Origin: Combretum micranthum
Lineage: Eukaryota; Streptophyta; Magnoliopsida; Myrtales; Combretaceae
Direction of reading: 5' to 3'
Assembly (NCBI GenBank): GCA_024138025.1
Contig: JAMXBD010001203.1
Location: 372,001-436,000, forward strand
Length of the DNA stretch: 64,000 nt
In this document: positions 23,131-35,024 of the stretch, in pieces
How the letters are laid out: every line of letters begins with the position of its first letter
How positions within the stretch are numbered: position 1 is the stretch's first letter
Notes under the pieces: model-generated
Database searches by the model: none
Told to the model about the DNA's origin: nothing
What the model saw: the letters and a program-made list of their open reading frames with translations, nothing else
Position numbers and translations under genes: made by a program

Positions 23131-23779
23131 ATTGCCTTAGCCAATTCAACAATATCGATGGAAGAAAGATGAAAGATTGCAAAGCCTTTGAAAGTAACTT
23201 AATTTAAAGGCATTTTAACCTTGCTTTTCCTCATACTCACTAAATGGCATTTTAGATTTGACATGATAAAGTTTTGACTTGCCACAATGTGTATCAAAAT
23301 ATTATTGATACTTATACTAAGTGTTTTATACGAGGTTTAATACCCATTAAATGTTTTTTTTTTTTTCAACTCATGAACTAAAAGTTTGACAAGCCATTAA
23401 ATCTGGTGTATGTTTAATTTAATTGGTCAGCACTTTCTGTCCACTTATAAGTTAGGATGATTGAACTAACTCCACAAACTGTACCCAGCTAAATTAAGTG
23501 GACAAGAATTTAAATGCAAACCTTCTATAAATGACCTAGCGATTGCAATAGGACTCATGAAATTTTTTAGTAACTAATGTGGGAATCTAATATCTCTTCT
23601 TAAATGATGTCCATCACAGGAGAAATAGATCGGAGTCATCGGACAGTATACATTTTTGTAGCACAGAAGAGGCTATAGTACTAGCTATTATAAAATTGGA
23701 CCAAAAGAATTTTTTCCTTTGGCCAGCAACCCAAAAGAGTTATTAACCACATTAGATCTTGACTTGCATTTGACGGTTA
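23131..23779. other. Spacer between duplication units C and B
   Basis: A/T-rich, with no open frame of note and no similarity seen to the matching side of copy A. Confidence 0.4.
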
Positions 23780-24299
23780 ATAATTTGGTTTTCCTTATAA
23801 AAGGGTCGAAGTCTTTATTGAGCTTGAAATTTCCTAAGCCATAATTTTTTTACTGTATCTTATCTTATTGGATAAATTACATTATTTACTCTTGTAAACT
23901 TTGTAAAAACACACCCATACCCTCACTTTTTCAAAACACAATATTTTGTTTACATCAATTACCGACATGAGGTGTGCTGAGTTATCATAGTCACTTTACT
24001 GTCACTTGCAGCATATTAGAAATTTTATTTAAATATTATAATTATATACATATTAATAGACTTAGATAAAAATAAAATGAATTAATTCAGAAAATTAATT
24101 AAAAAAATTAAAAATTGATTTTTTTTTTTTTTTTTTTAGGAAACAACACATACTTTCTGTATATTATAAAATATTTAAAAAAATAAAAGAAAAAAAAATT
24201 AAAATATATATAGCACGGCCATTTCCAACCACCCATGTTCGGGAGCAATGTACATGATGGAAGCGAAAATTTTATATTTGGCTTAAACCAGAAAGGCTG

Positions 24300-24440
24300 A
24301 TTGAAGCTCAACACCGATGGTTTTGTGCTTGAACATAGTCATGCGACAATTGGTAATTAAGTAATCCAAGGTTCTTATATTAAATGGAATGTTGGTTTTA
24401 CTCCAAGAGTTAAACCAGAATAGATACATACTACTTAGTA
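24300..24440 (+). pseudogene. RNase H-like fragment (copy B)
   Basis: From 24301 the plus strand reads LKLNTDGFVLEHSHATIGN, a stop, then VIQGSYIKWNVGFTPRVKPE. LNTDG carries the first catalytic Asp of the RNase H-like domain of plant LINE-type or stand-alone RNase H proteins. The Asp is kept here but is Asn in copy A. The shared stop shows the gene was dead before duplication. Only about 45 codons can be recognised. Confidence 0.72.
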
Positions 24441-26712
24441 CAGAATTATTATGACATGGACAAATTTGTAACATATAAACAAGTAAGTTAAAATCTAGGT
24501 ATGTTTAAACTTTTTTTTCATTTGAAATTCCTCCAAGTTGGTTTTTTATTTTTTTTTCAATTTTTTTAATTTTGCAACAAGACATAAATTCAGTCAGCTG
24601 TCTGATGGGAATATAAACAGCCGTTAAGCCGCTTTTGTTTTCGGATCTGTCTTGGGCTATATATATAAATAGAAAGAAAAACTTCTTGTCATTTTTGTCA
24701 ATACCAGCCGAGATGTATAAATTGAAGTGGGTAAGTAAGATTAAAACTAGGAACATTTTTATTTAATCTATACTTAGCCGTAGTATTTTTGAATGATGAA
24801 AGTTAGACCATTTTAGTCAAAATTTGAATTTGACGTGGAATAGTCATTATTAGATGCATTTACACGTGTGGAGCATCCTAGAATTGGAAGGTTTAATTTT
24901 CTTCACCAAAAAAAGACAGACTCGTAAGTAACCCTAATAATTGATTAATTAATTAATGCTGTCAACGTGATCAATTGGGAGAGTTCCTGGCATTTTCTTC
25001 ACTCGCTTGGTTTCCACGCGAAGCAACCACAATGTTCAACTTCAAGGTACACATTTGTATAGAACAATCATCAACTCGCTGCTGATTTCATATTATCTTC
25101 TTTGATTACTTCAAGACATGACATAGAGTATTAGCAATCACCAAACAACGATGTTCCGTCACATTCGTTCTCGTGTTGAGAATATGCTATCGTTTCGATT
25201 TCAACTGTTTGTTAAAAAAATAAATATCAATAGATCAAATAGATTGAATTAAAATTAGATACAAATAAAATATTAATACAAATAAAAATTAGATAAGTTT
25301 TAAGATTTCACTTGGGCATTATTTTTGAGATAGTGGTAACGAGTAATGCGAGTGTAAATTCTCTTCTCTTGTTTAGATAATTTTATAACAATAGCCAAAA
25401 AAGAGTGACATGCAATTATATTTTATATCCCTACAGAATCATATATAATACATGATATGTGTGAAAATTTTATTAATTTTTATACTTTTTTTTTTCATGT
25501 GAAAAGTAGCTAAAAAACAACGCACCGTTCCAGCAATGGGTGTCTTATATATGCAAATGTTCGAGGCAATTTGTACACTTAATAATTGGAAAAGTTAGAT
25601 CGTTTCTCATATTCTAACACGTAATGCTATTATGGATGAATTGTATTTGCCGGTTAAATTTGATATATGTCGATATAACAGATGGCATTTTTTTTTTTTT
25701 TAATTTGCGTTAAAATAGGAAAATGACAAACAGTCAAAGAGTTACGTTCACGTTGTCCCTATTAGAACACTTGTCAATCGTTATCGATTAAAGGCTTTTT
25801 TTTCCTCGTGAACTGTCCATGGCAGCTAACAAAAGGGTGGAGCTAAACAATGTATCTTCCATGGCCTCCATCTTCTGTGCATATTTTGCAAGGTGGTTTT
25901 GACTTTTGAGCTCGATGGCTCTGTTTGATTTATGAGTTCAATTCAAACTTTTTATTAATAAATAAATATAGATTAAAATAGGTATTTTATTAATAAATAA
26001 ATCAAATAAATAAGATACAAGTATAAATTAAATATACATAAAATACATATGAAAATCAAATAATTAAAACAGATTCGTAATATAAGAATAGATGACTTTG
26101 CACAATCATATTATGGGCTTGAAAATATCAGCATCAACAAGCTTCAAATTTTTTTAGTAATGTCAGAAAAATAATCTATTGCTCCCAACCATACATTTTT
26201 ACTCATAAATCAATATAACCATATATTAATATAAAATAGATATGATATAAATATGATATATATGTCATTACAAATATCAATAAAAAACATACCATCCAAA
26301 CAAACCTAAAGAAATTATTTTAACGAGACTCGCAATTTAGGCTGAAAATGTGATATATTTGCATCGTGAATCAATACAATGACCATGAAAGGGGATCCGA
26401 CTGCTTATGTGAAAACAAACATGTCAATGCATTTCTCGTTATAATGGAAATTAAATCACCCTTTTATTGCCAATATAGAAGAGAACATTTCGAGTCCTAT
26501 TTGGTGAATATATGTGTGTGTGTATTTTAATAATTTAATCATGAGATAAATAGATAGAAATTAAGAATAAAAAAAGAATCGAGTGGATGGTTTCCATTTC
26601 CTGCACGCATGTACATGCGGGCTTGTAGCTCAAAGTAAAAGATGTAACAATAAGTAGCTTGTATACCAACTTGCTTTTCAACTGTGATTTAGGTATACTA
26701 ATACAATTTCAA

Positions 26713-27068
26713 TGAGTAAATTATATTAGTAGATCAAAATGTTTGGGAGTAAGTTTATATTTTGTCATAATATTTGGAGTAGTTAAAAGAAGTCGCAACG
26801 TTCAAGGATAAGTTCATTTTTTATCACAACGTTTAGAAAAATGATTCAATTTAGATCTTCGTGAACATATGTCAACAAGAGAAGTTGTCACGTATCAAAA
26901 GAACATGACACGTGTCCACAGAGATTTGATTTGAAACACTTTTTCCAAACATTGTGATCTAAAATGAACTTACCATCAAATATGGTGATCGTTTTTTAGC
27001 CACTTCAAACGTTGTGACTCGAAATGAACTTATCCCTAAATATTGTGATCCATTGATGTAATTTATCC
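26713..27068. mobile_element. Mutator-like MITE with long inverted ends
   Basis: 356 bp. The left end TGAGTAAATTATATTAGTAG and the reverse complement of the right end, GGATAAATTACATCAATGG, begin inverted repeats that can be followed for about 130 bp. Flanks are CAATTTCAA (26704-26712) and CAATTTCCA (27069-27077), a 9-bp duplication with one mismatch, as made by Mutator-like transposases. Copy A has a single CAATTTCAA at 15631-15639 and no element. It has no coding capacity and must have moved with help from elsewhere. Confidence 0.85.
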
Positions 27069-27190
27069 CAATTTCCACCTATGGCATATCCTTTAATTAC
27101 CTTTTTCTTATTTTTTTCAATGAAAGAACCCCAATTATTCTTAGAACAGGTAGCTCAGTTTCCGAAATTCTCCAGTTTGATAAAATTACC

Positions 27191-27919
27191 AAATGTTTGA
27201 TTTGATCAGCCTATATTTAGACATCTCTAAACCCGTTTGGGTTAAGAATCGGTTCGAAACCACCATGTTGTAATTCCAAATTTCAAGAACGAATCACAAC
27301 CCTATCTACACCTCGCTAGTTTTTGACCCATAGACCCGATCATTCTCCCTAATAAATTTTATATTTAATTTATAACTAAAATTTAAAAATATAAAATTTT
27401 ATACTCAAAATAAAATTAGGCTTAAAATATGATAATTTTTAACATATTTTCATAAGCAAGCGACAAGGAAGTACATTTATTCATATACTAATACACCCTT
27501 ATTTTAGCTGTAAAATTAGTGATGTGAAGTTGAATATACTCTAGCAGCCTTGGATAAGATTATAAAAGAAAAGGCAGTGTCATGTTAATAAGAAACGAGA
27601 TTTTCATTTATAGAACTCTAACTTAAGTACAATTGTTTCCTCTTATCATCCTCAGTAATGAACTAAATACCATAAATAGATAATAAATCATTTTTATTCA
27701 TATAAAAAATAGTCTAAATATTATATCACTTTTAGTTTTTTTTTTAGTTTTTAATCTTAATTTGTTTGGGTTTATTCTTTTTTTTTTTTTTTTTTTATTT
27801 GATACCCACTTAGTCTTAGACTTGTTGGGTTCACGATTCATGGTCGACGAACCAATGGGTTGACTAATGGTTGGTGAAACAGACCTGCCTCGTGTGGAAT
27901 AAGTGGTGGAACTCTGAAA
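27191..27919. other. Copy B-specific spacer
   Basis: This region separates two blocks that are nearly adjacent in unit C (22850 and 22930), so about 650 bp were inserted here or lost there. Runs such as 'gtttgggttaagaatcggttcgaaacc' and 'gttgggttcacgattcatggtcgacgaacc' near its two ends look like remnants of an unclassified repeat. A poly-T tract of about 20 lies at 27777-27797. Confidence 0.45.
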
Positions 27920-28200
27920 ATCTTTACTGTATCATTTAACATGAGATGGAAAAATACATTATATATAATGATATACATATGACATTCCGGAAAAAGTAAT
28001 CGATTGTTCAACAATGTTAGCCATATTAATATAGACTACAATTTTCTGTGTTATCTAATTGTCAAAAAGCTACAGTTATTTAATTGTTTAACGATCCTTT
28101 TCACATGGAAATACCATTATTTCCGTCCTTTTTATGTTGAAAATTCCATGCTCCGTAACATTAAATTAGCTTTCTTCTCTATGATCCATCATGTTACATA
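27920..28200. repeat. Duplication copy B, outer tail
   Basis: Aligns with 22890-23120 of unit C: 'acatatgacattc', 'gttcaacaatgttagccatattaa', 'ttatttaattgtttaacgatcc', 'ttatttccgtcctttttatgttgaaaattc'. Confidence 0.7.
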
Positions 28201-28515
28201 AAATTAGTCAAAGACGGATGGACTAGGAACAAAGCCCTGAATGTAACATCATCACAACGCACCTTTTTGGCAAAAAGGCAAGAATATCTACTTCGAGGAG
28301 ACGGAGGAAAAAGAATGGAAAAGTAAAGAGAGGAGAAAAGAAAGCTATTTGTTTGTTATTTATTAATAATTTTTTTTAATATTTAATATAGTGGCAACAG
28401 TGTGCTATAGATCTTATAACCTGTGAAGGTACAAAGTGCATAGTTTTAGAAGTGTATATCCATGGACGGATTTGGTCCCCCACCTAAGCTCGGAAAATGT
28501 AGTTTGTTTGGCTTT

Positions 28516-28551
<36 letters not shown>

Positions 28552-30589
28552 AATAACTAACAACATTAAATTCATTCAATATAAAAATTATATTTAATAA
28601 AAAAATCATCCTAGATTATTATTTTTATTCGTAGTATATTATAAATAATAATTTCAATACTCATATTACAAACGTTTCATCCTATCATATCAATTATTTG
28701 TAAATATCACCAATTACATTATGTAAATTATTAAATGATCTATTACCGACTAACTTATATTCAATTTTTTCTTTTAGTATTGTTAATTATATAAACATGT
28801 ATAGTTATAATCAATGAACAAGTAATTATAGAATACTAATATTCATGCAAATTGGCTTTTTTCTACTTGTAGTTTTTTATTGACATATTTTTACTAATCT
28901 ATTTTTGTTGAAAGAAAAAATTATATAAGTTTTATATAATTTTTTCAATAAATGTATATAGGTAAATATAGTTGAATAGATATACTATATGAAAAAGGCG
29001 AAGAAAAACAAAAGAAAAAAGCATTCTACACATATCAAATACAATTAATCTAGGCCCCCAACTATTTGTTTTGTGTCCATCCATATTTATATTCTATATC
29101 CTACCATATATTCTTCATTATCCATCCAAATCATACTCGATTGGGGTGGACCCCTGGTTTTAATCTATTATTTTTCTCCCTATATTTGCAACTTGTTCAA
29201 AGAGCAAAAACAAACTCGGTTGAGGATGGACCCTAGTATTATTTTGTCCTTGTATATGCAATTTGTTTAAAGAACAAAGACAAACTAACTGAAAGCTTTG
29301 TGATGCCTAAGGGTTGAGCCAACTGTTTCATACGTGTAACCCAAAAGAAATATTGTAATTATGCAAGAAAGATATTGCCTCCTTGGAGGGAAATCTCCTT
29401 TTTTTTTTTTTTTCCGTTCTTATATCTTTTTTATTGTCTTCTTTCCTGTATTAATCATAAAGTACGACTTAATTAATTGCTGACAAATTCTTCTGAAAAT
29501 TTTCAAATAGAAAGTAACTAGCACTTACGAGTCACTTCTATTGCAAATCCTTGCTAATAATATATACTTTTATATGCAATAATTCATCTTTTATTTAAAG
29601 TTAAAAGTTTATTTTAACAAGTTTTAGCTTTCAATTTGATCTATAATATTTAATATGAACATAAGAGTAGAGTTTTTTTAAGTCAAAACTAATGAATTGT
29701 GGATTAGTTAAATGCACTTTAACCCTATATATAGCTCTCCATCTTTTCAATTTTTTTTTTTTCCTTTTTAATGTTACAAGTTGCGGAAACCAAACCAACA
29801 AAATCAAATCCCCAAAAAAAAAGAGAGTATATATTCTATACAAAATAGCAACTTTCAAAAGCTTATAAAACGATTTGTCCAATGCAACAACAACAACAAC
29901 AACAATAATAACCCTAATATTGATCATACGTGTAAAATCTTATTAAATCCATTTGCATTCAGGGGCGAGTTTCACCAATCTCCAAATATTATCGTGAAGC
30001 TATTCTCAACACTCTACTCGAATCACAAAGAGGTAGTTGATTTCTCTTACGAAGAATATAGTTGTAATATTAGTGTATGCTTTCTTATCGACACCGGCGT
30101 GTTCAACAACAACCTCATAAAATTAATTAAGGATTCATAATGATTGCTTATGCATGACTAGTTATCAAACTCACTTTTGAACTTAATTCTCACTTTGATG
30201 TCATTTGGTTTGATCCAGAAAAGGGCCCAACTTTTAGGTGTTTACCAAATTATTTTGTTTACACTGGTGCATAAAGTAATAGTATTTGAGACTTGATTAA
30301 TCACAAGGAACTTAATTGAATTTATTAATGTAAATCTGATTACGACATTTGACTTATTCTAACCTTTTAATTTATAATGGCTTTAATAATTAGATGAGAA
30401 AATGTTAAATTCAATATCTAAACTATATATAAAAAATTAATTTTAGAGCAAGAATTTTAAAGTGGTTAATTTAATACCTTATCAAACTTTTATGACTATT
30501 TCTACTACCCATTGATACTATTTACTCTATTTGCTAACATGGAAAAGACAACTTGTCAATACTATACAATATTCGAAGGGACTACAATT
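28201..30589. other. AT-rich intergenic DNA with microsatellites
   Basis: No gene supported. It contains a TA tract (about 28519-28549), a poly-T tract (29399-29414) and an ACA/ATA repeat at 29886-29910, which produces the polyasparagine in a chance frame there. Confidence 0.5.
28519..28549. repeat. (TA)n microsatellite
   Basis: About 15 uninterrupted AT dinucleotides. Confidence 0.95.
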
Positions 30590-30957
30590 TCCTATTCCCA
30601 AGGCAATCCCTTTATCTCTTCCCCTTGAATCAATTCAATGATTGTCTTAGTGACGTTTTTACAAACTCCATCAAGGTCACCGTCAACAACCACCTTGATA
30701 TATAAGGGATTAGTAGATTTCGACTATTCCTCACCATCATTATCGTAAATATCCAAAGGACTTTGATACACTTTCTCGACAAGATCCTTGTACGACCTAA
30801 ATGATAGCTTGAACTCTTGAGGGACCTCAACAGATTTGCCATTCCTATTGGCATAGCCATTACTTGAACTCGTCCTTTCACTGGACGACCTCCTCCCTCT
30901 ACTAGAGCTTGGGGTCCTAAAACTAGTGGAAGGCCCCATGTCGTCCTTCCTAGCCAT
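30590..30957 (-). pseudogene. Unidentified open frame with one internal stop
   Basis: I do not recognise this protein. On the minus strand an ATG at 30957 opens a basic, serine-rich frame of 77 residues (MARKDDMGPSTSFRTP, RGRRSSSERTSSS, VPQEFKLSFRSYKDLVEKVY). A TAG at about 30721-30723 follows, and the same frame stays open for about 45 more residues (NPLYIKVVVDGDLDGVCKN) to a stop near 30590. A TATA-like TATAAATACT lies about 190 bp upstream at 31145-31154 (minus). It lies beside a Tat-type LTR fragment but on the opposite strand to it. It could be part of a non-autonomous element or a decayed host gene. Confidence 0.45.
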
Positions 30958-30999
30958 GTCGGTAATTCTCTACTCCCAACCTTTAGAATCATATGAAAA

Positions 31000-31633
31000 A
31001 GATTCATAATCGAAATTACCTAAACTCTGCCATCGTTAGAGACATCGGAATGTTGGAGGCTAGTTTTGAAACTGAAAAAGCGAGGTCGTTCATTCACAAT
31101 CCCACTAAGAACACTTTGTGATGAGAAACTAGCTTGAAGAACTCAAGTATTTATAGAAGATATGAGTGTAGGTCTGGCGACCTTTGCCCTTTAGGAATGT
31201 TGGATCAAACCTCGGAAACTAGAACATCATGGTGATGCCTACTCTATCAAATGTCAAAAACCATCATTACCCATATGTTCTCAACTGTGTCTTTTCAACT
31301 AACGCACACGTCCTTCCAAATTTGCAAACTTCTCCAACAAGCTAAGTTAGCCTGATCCCATTGCCTTAGTTTAGCCACGAATGAATCGCAACCACGATTC
31401 ATTATCTCGAGTAGCTCCCTTAGTGGTAACTCCTTTGCAAGCTTGAGTAATTCCCTAAGTGATGACTCTATAGGAGCCCTAAAACCTAACAACTTGCTGG
31501 GGAATACTCGTTGCCGATAGGGATGCAGCTCAAATGGCTAGACATACCTTCGAGTTCTAACTTACGTGTCGCCCTTATGGGATATAACTAAATACTCTAC
31601 TTGTTTCCTCACAAGGAGAGTATGGGGGACAAT
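31000..31633 (+). mobile_element. 3' internal end of a Tat-type LTR element
   Basis: The purine tract GGAGAGTATGGGGGACAA (about 31614-31632) sits directly before an LTR start, so the internal side of the element is to the left. At 31404-31470 there are two units of 'cgag.agctcccttagtggtaactcc' type. They are the reverse complement of the minisatellite unit at 37430-37790, which ties this fragment to the Tat element there. Its left limit is uncertain; no pol was recognised. Confidence 0.55.
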
Positions 31634-32099
31634 TGTTGATGGTAAATAATAAGTCTAGGCCTTCAATGCCACTCTAAGTACCAGCTCGAGGACTATCGTA
31701 ATTGAAAAGATTTAGTAGGTCCCATTCTGGTATAACTACACAATCCAATCCCGGCATAAGGTGGGTAGGGGGGACATCATTAATTCGGCTACGTTTTACT
31801 CCCTTTCAGCTCCTTTACCCCGCATCAGAGGCAGACTATCCACTTCAATGCCAAGTCAACTACCAGTTCGAGGACTGTCATAATTGAAAATATTCAATAG
31901 GTCCCATTCTGGTATAACTATAATTATAAATAGCCTTTCCATCGATTAGGTACGAGCAAGCTACTTTATCTAATCGGTACACTTCCTCTCATATATTCTC
32001 TTTGGTACTCTTTAGGTGATCCACTAACTGACTTAAGCATCGAAGTAGTTACTCAAGATAAGCCCCAGTGCACTACTAATCATTCTCTGTGTTTGTAGG
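31634..32099 (+). repeat. LTR of a Tat-type Ty3/gypsy element
   Basis: Starts TGTTGATGGTAAATAATAAG after a purine tract. It has a TATA box at 31925-31932 (TATAAATA), then 'ctgacttaagcatcgaagtag' and ends '...tctctgtgtttgtagg'. The 'gacttaagcatcggagtgg' type sequence is a hallmark of Tat-lineage LTRs in plants. The same sequence is found on the minus strand at 37195-37230. The right border is approximate and no duplication was found. Confidence 0.7.
31661..31920 (+). repeat. Direct repeat of 78 bp within the LTR
   Basis: 31661-31738 and 31843-31920 are two copies, 182 bp apart, both running from CTTCAATGCCA to GGTCCCATTCTGGTATAACTA with a few changes. They lie upstream of the TATA box and so in the U3 part. 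Confidence 0.9.
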
Positions 32100-33560
32100 A
32101 TGCAAACTCTATTGGTGGAATCAGTACCTATAACAAATTGGAAGAAGATATTTATGTGGTTATTGTTTCAAGAATGTGAACTTGTAAAATTTTGGAATAT
32201 GAGATATTTTGGAGTATTTATTATATTTATTGCACTTATAGCAAGTTTTGAGTGTTTGTGTATCCATATTTAATATAGACACATGATGGATTGTAAATTA
32301 CCCTAAATTTAGGCGTTACATGCTCATTAGCAACTAAATGTATTCATTATTAACATTTATCCTAAACTAAGAGTCAACCTTTTTATATCATTTATAGATT
32401 ATGGATAAAAAATCTAAATAATCATACATTTTAATACATGTAAACCATATTTAGAAAATAAATAAACACAAATTATAAAATGTTTTAAGTACTATATTAT
32501 ATTATAAGAATTTTCTTATTACAATATTTTTTTAAGTGGTTTTGTATCGGTTTACGGAATGATTCTATTTAACTTTCTAAATCAATTATAAATTTATATA
32601 TTTGTTTGGTTTGAAATTCTTTTAATCAAATTATTATAAGAAAAAAATCTTTGAGTTTGGTTTGGTTTACAAATCAATTCATTTTCTTTTTTTTTTTTGG
32701 CCAAATAATTTATTTTCATTTTGGTCGAGCCTTAATTATATCATTTGGGTTTATAGTCCTTGATAATTCATATAAAATTAGGATCGATGGCATATATGTA
32801 GTACATAATCGTCCATTTTCAACGATGCTGTGATGCATAAGAAAGGATTTTATATTACTGAAAAATATATATATTTATGGTTGATAATGTGAAAAAAGTA
32901 GATTGAATAGCCGAAAGGAAAATCAGCATGGTTAATTAAAGTAAATAAGTGTTGTAATTCATGTTATGTAACTGTTAAAAATAATCGGCCGAAAAAAGAA
33001 AGTAAAAATAAACATAAATTAGAAAAGGAATAGAATATGGAAGTCTAAAAATGTTTTTCATTAAGGCATTATTTAACTCACAGCTCATTGAGTATGATAT
33101 GACATTTAAAGTAAAGAAATATGGGTAAAATTTTTCTAACTAATAAAGTTGTCTTTCTATTGTTTTATAGACTCTTTGACCCAATCATCAGAAAAACTTA
33201 ATTTGTTGAATATGATGTAACACAAAGTATTAACCCCACGTGCCTTTTTCGAAAATATAACAATACCTTTTTCTCAGAATATTATTAACATACTTATATA
33301 TATAGTAAATAACTTTTAATTATATATTAACATATAGAAAAAATAATAAATAATTTTTAAAATAATTATCATTTATAATTTACAAATATCATTATATATA
33401 AAATAATAATAATAATTAATAAAATTTTATTTAACGAAAATACTACACGTAGCACACAGTAAACAGAATCGTTTTGCTTTTTCCAAGAGCTGACAAGAGA
33501 TGAACGCTTTTTATCTTCCAGAACTGATAAGACAGGACTTAAATGAATCCCAACCACAGA
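32100..33560. other. AT-rich intergenic DNA, no gene supported
   Basis: Nothing recognisable apart from A/T tracts. It forms the far upstream region of the ERF gene. Confidence 0.5.
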
Positions 33561-33568
33561 TCCTCCAC

Positions 33569-33574
33569 TTGACC
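33569..33574 (+). promoter_or_regulatory. Possible W-box upstream of the ERF gene
   Basis: TTGACC, the core bound by WRKY factors, lies about 160 bp upstream of the TATA box. A six-base motif is weak evidence on its own. It fits with the stress and defence roles of group IX ERFs. Confidence 0.3.
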
Positions 33575-33731
33575 AACAGCCACCCAATCCAACGGTCCAA
33601 AATAAACCCAGAATTATTCAGGACAATCTAAAAAGGAAAGAGAGAGGAAGGAGCCTAGTGCCACTTGCATCTTTTTCAAACGAAGCAACCGACGAACCAT
33701 CCCTAATTATTATCCGACCTTTTATCCTCCC

Positions 33732-33739
33732 TATAAATA
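33732..33739 (+). promoter_or_regulatory. TATA box of the ERF gene
   Basis: CCCTATAAATAGCC is a near-ideal plant TATA element. The transcript would start about 30 bp downstream (near 33765) and carry a CT-rich leader of about 120 bases (33786-33880) to the ATG at 33888. Confidence 0.75.
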
Positions 33740-33887
33740 GCCTTTTTCCACTTTACTTGTTCCACTCAAAATTTCAAAGCCTAATCCTCACTCTAACAGA
33801 AGCATTTTTCTCTCCTTTTCTTTCCTTTCTATTCCTTTTCTTTTCTTTTCTTTTCCCTCTGTCCAAACACCATCTTTTCCAAGACAA

Positions 33888-35024
33888 ATGGAAATGAATC
33901 CAATCTCCGAAGTATCCTCAGAGCTTCAACGAATTAAACAACACCTTCTTGGCGAGTTCGACCTATCCCCGGTCGGAACCAACTCGTTTGGTTTCGAGGA
34001 CGACAAGTTGCCAGCTGATCCTCAATCAACCACGTTCTCGCAAAGTTCTTGCGTCGATGTGTCTTCGATCTCTGTGTCGGACCTTGACTGCTTCGATAAC
34101 ACGGGGAATCTGTTTGAATTCGATGTGAAATCCGTAGAATCGAAACCTCAATTCATCGATTTAACGAGTACGAAATCGAATTCATACTCGAATATTGATT
34201 TCGACGCAAAATCTGAGATATCTAATATGAAGACTGAAAATTTGATGAGAATTGAAGTTAAACCTGAACGTTTCGATCGTTCTTATACAAATTCATCATG
34301 TTCGAGCTCCGATTCGAGTTCTTCCTTTGAATTTGAGTCTAAATTCAAAGGAATCAATCATTCGGTTACAAAATCCTCACCCTCTAGCAAAAACAAACCG
34401 TCGCTAAAAATCTCCGTCCCAAACAAAGTTCAATGGCAACAATTCAACAAAAATTCATCAAATCAACAAGCTCAAGGTGTCATTCCAAACCAAAACCCTA
34501 AATCGAAGCCTGACGAAGTGGTACGGAGACACTACAGAGGTGTGAGACAAAGGCCGTGGGGGAAATTCGCTGCGGAGATTCGAGATCCGAATAAGAAAGG
34601 CTCCCGAGTTTGGCTCGGTACTTTCGAAACCGCAATTGAAGCCGCGAAAGCCTACGATCGAGCCGCTTTTCAGTTCCGTGGTTCGAAAGCGATACTTAAT
34701 TTCCCTCTCGAAGCTGGAAAACACGAGCCAGCTATGTCGGTAGCTGGAGATGAAGCTGAAGCTGAAGCTCAAGCTCGAGCTGAAAGCGGAAAACGACGCC
34801 GTGAAGAAGAAGCCAGTGAAATGAAAGGGGAGGTGGTTGTGAAGAAAGAGAAAGTAGTTGAAAGTGAAGATGTGGTTAGAGACGTAAGTAAGGATTTGCC
34901 GTTAACGCCGTCTTGCTGGAATTCAGTTTGGGACTCTGAAGGGAAAGGGATATTTAATGTCCCACTTCTGTCGCCGTTATCTCCATACCCGTCTCTAGGA
35001 TTTACACAGCTTATGGTTACTTGA
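33888..35024 (+). CDS. AP2/ERF transcription factor, group IX (ERF5/ERF6-like)
   Basis: 378 residues, no intron, as usual for this family. The single AP2/ERF domain spans residues 215-273 ([19 protein letters not shown] through KAILNFP). It has [10 protein letters not shown], with the Ala and Asp that mark ERF rather than DREB types, and binds GCC-box DNA in target promoters. The N-terminal half is acidic and serine-rich (activation-type). A basic KRRREEE stretch near 301-306 may serve nuclear import. The C-terminus has LPLTPSC and [14 protein letters not shown], Ser/Thr-Pro sites matching the MAP-kinase-targeted end of ERF5/ERF6/ERF104-like proteins. The ATG has a good TATA box 150 bp upstream and a CT-rich leader. 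Members respond to ethylene, wounding and pathogens. Subgroup placement is by motif, not by tree. Confidence 0.96.
   Translation: MEMNPISEVSSELQRIKQHLLGEFDLSPVGTNSFGFEDDKLPADPQSTTFSQSSCVDVSSISVSDLDCFDNTGNLFEFDVKSVESKPQFIDLTSTKSNSYSNIDFDAKSEISNMKTENLMRIEVKPERFDRSYTNSSCSSSDSSSSFEFESKFKGINHSVTKSSPSSKNKPSLKISVPNKVQWQQFNKNSSNQQAQGVIPNQNPKSKPDEVVRRHYRGVRQRPWGKFAAEIRDPNKKGSRVWLGTFETAIEAAKAYDRAAFQFRGSKAILNFPLEAGKHEPAMSVAGDEAEAEAQARAESGKRRREEEASEMKGEVVVKKEKVVESEDVVRDVSKDLPLTPSCWNSVWDSEGKGIFNVPLLSPLSPYPSLGFTQLMVT

Larger units (their letters stand above)
23780..27190. repeat. Segmental duplication copy B
   Basis: Collinear with copy A (5740-6214 plus 12233-15775), without the chromovirus. At the point of insertion it reads 'aaaatatatatagcacggccatttccaacc', which is the empty site. 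It lacks the 680-bp segment of copy A and carries a 356-bp MITE at 26713. No intact gene was found, so the function of the original unit is unknown. Confidence 0.9.

Noticed and set aside
29781..30140. 119-codon frame with a run of Asn
   Set aside because: The Asn run is an ACA/ATA microsatellite in an intergenic region, with no domain and no promoter.
33658..33897. 79-codon open frame just upstream of the ERF start
   Set aside because: It spans the TATA box and CT-rich leader and ends just after the ERF ATG; the hydrophobic Phe/Leu-rich content comes from the pyrimidine tract.
34458..34772. 104-codon minus-strand frame inside the ERF gene
   Set aside because: A shadow of the AP2 domain coding region; the plus-strand frame has an unmistakable ERF domain.
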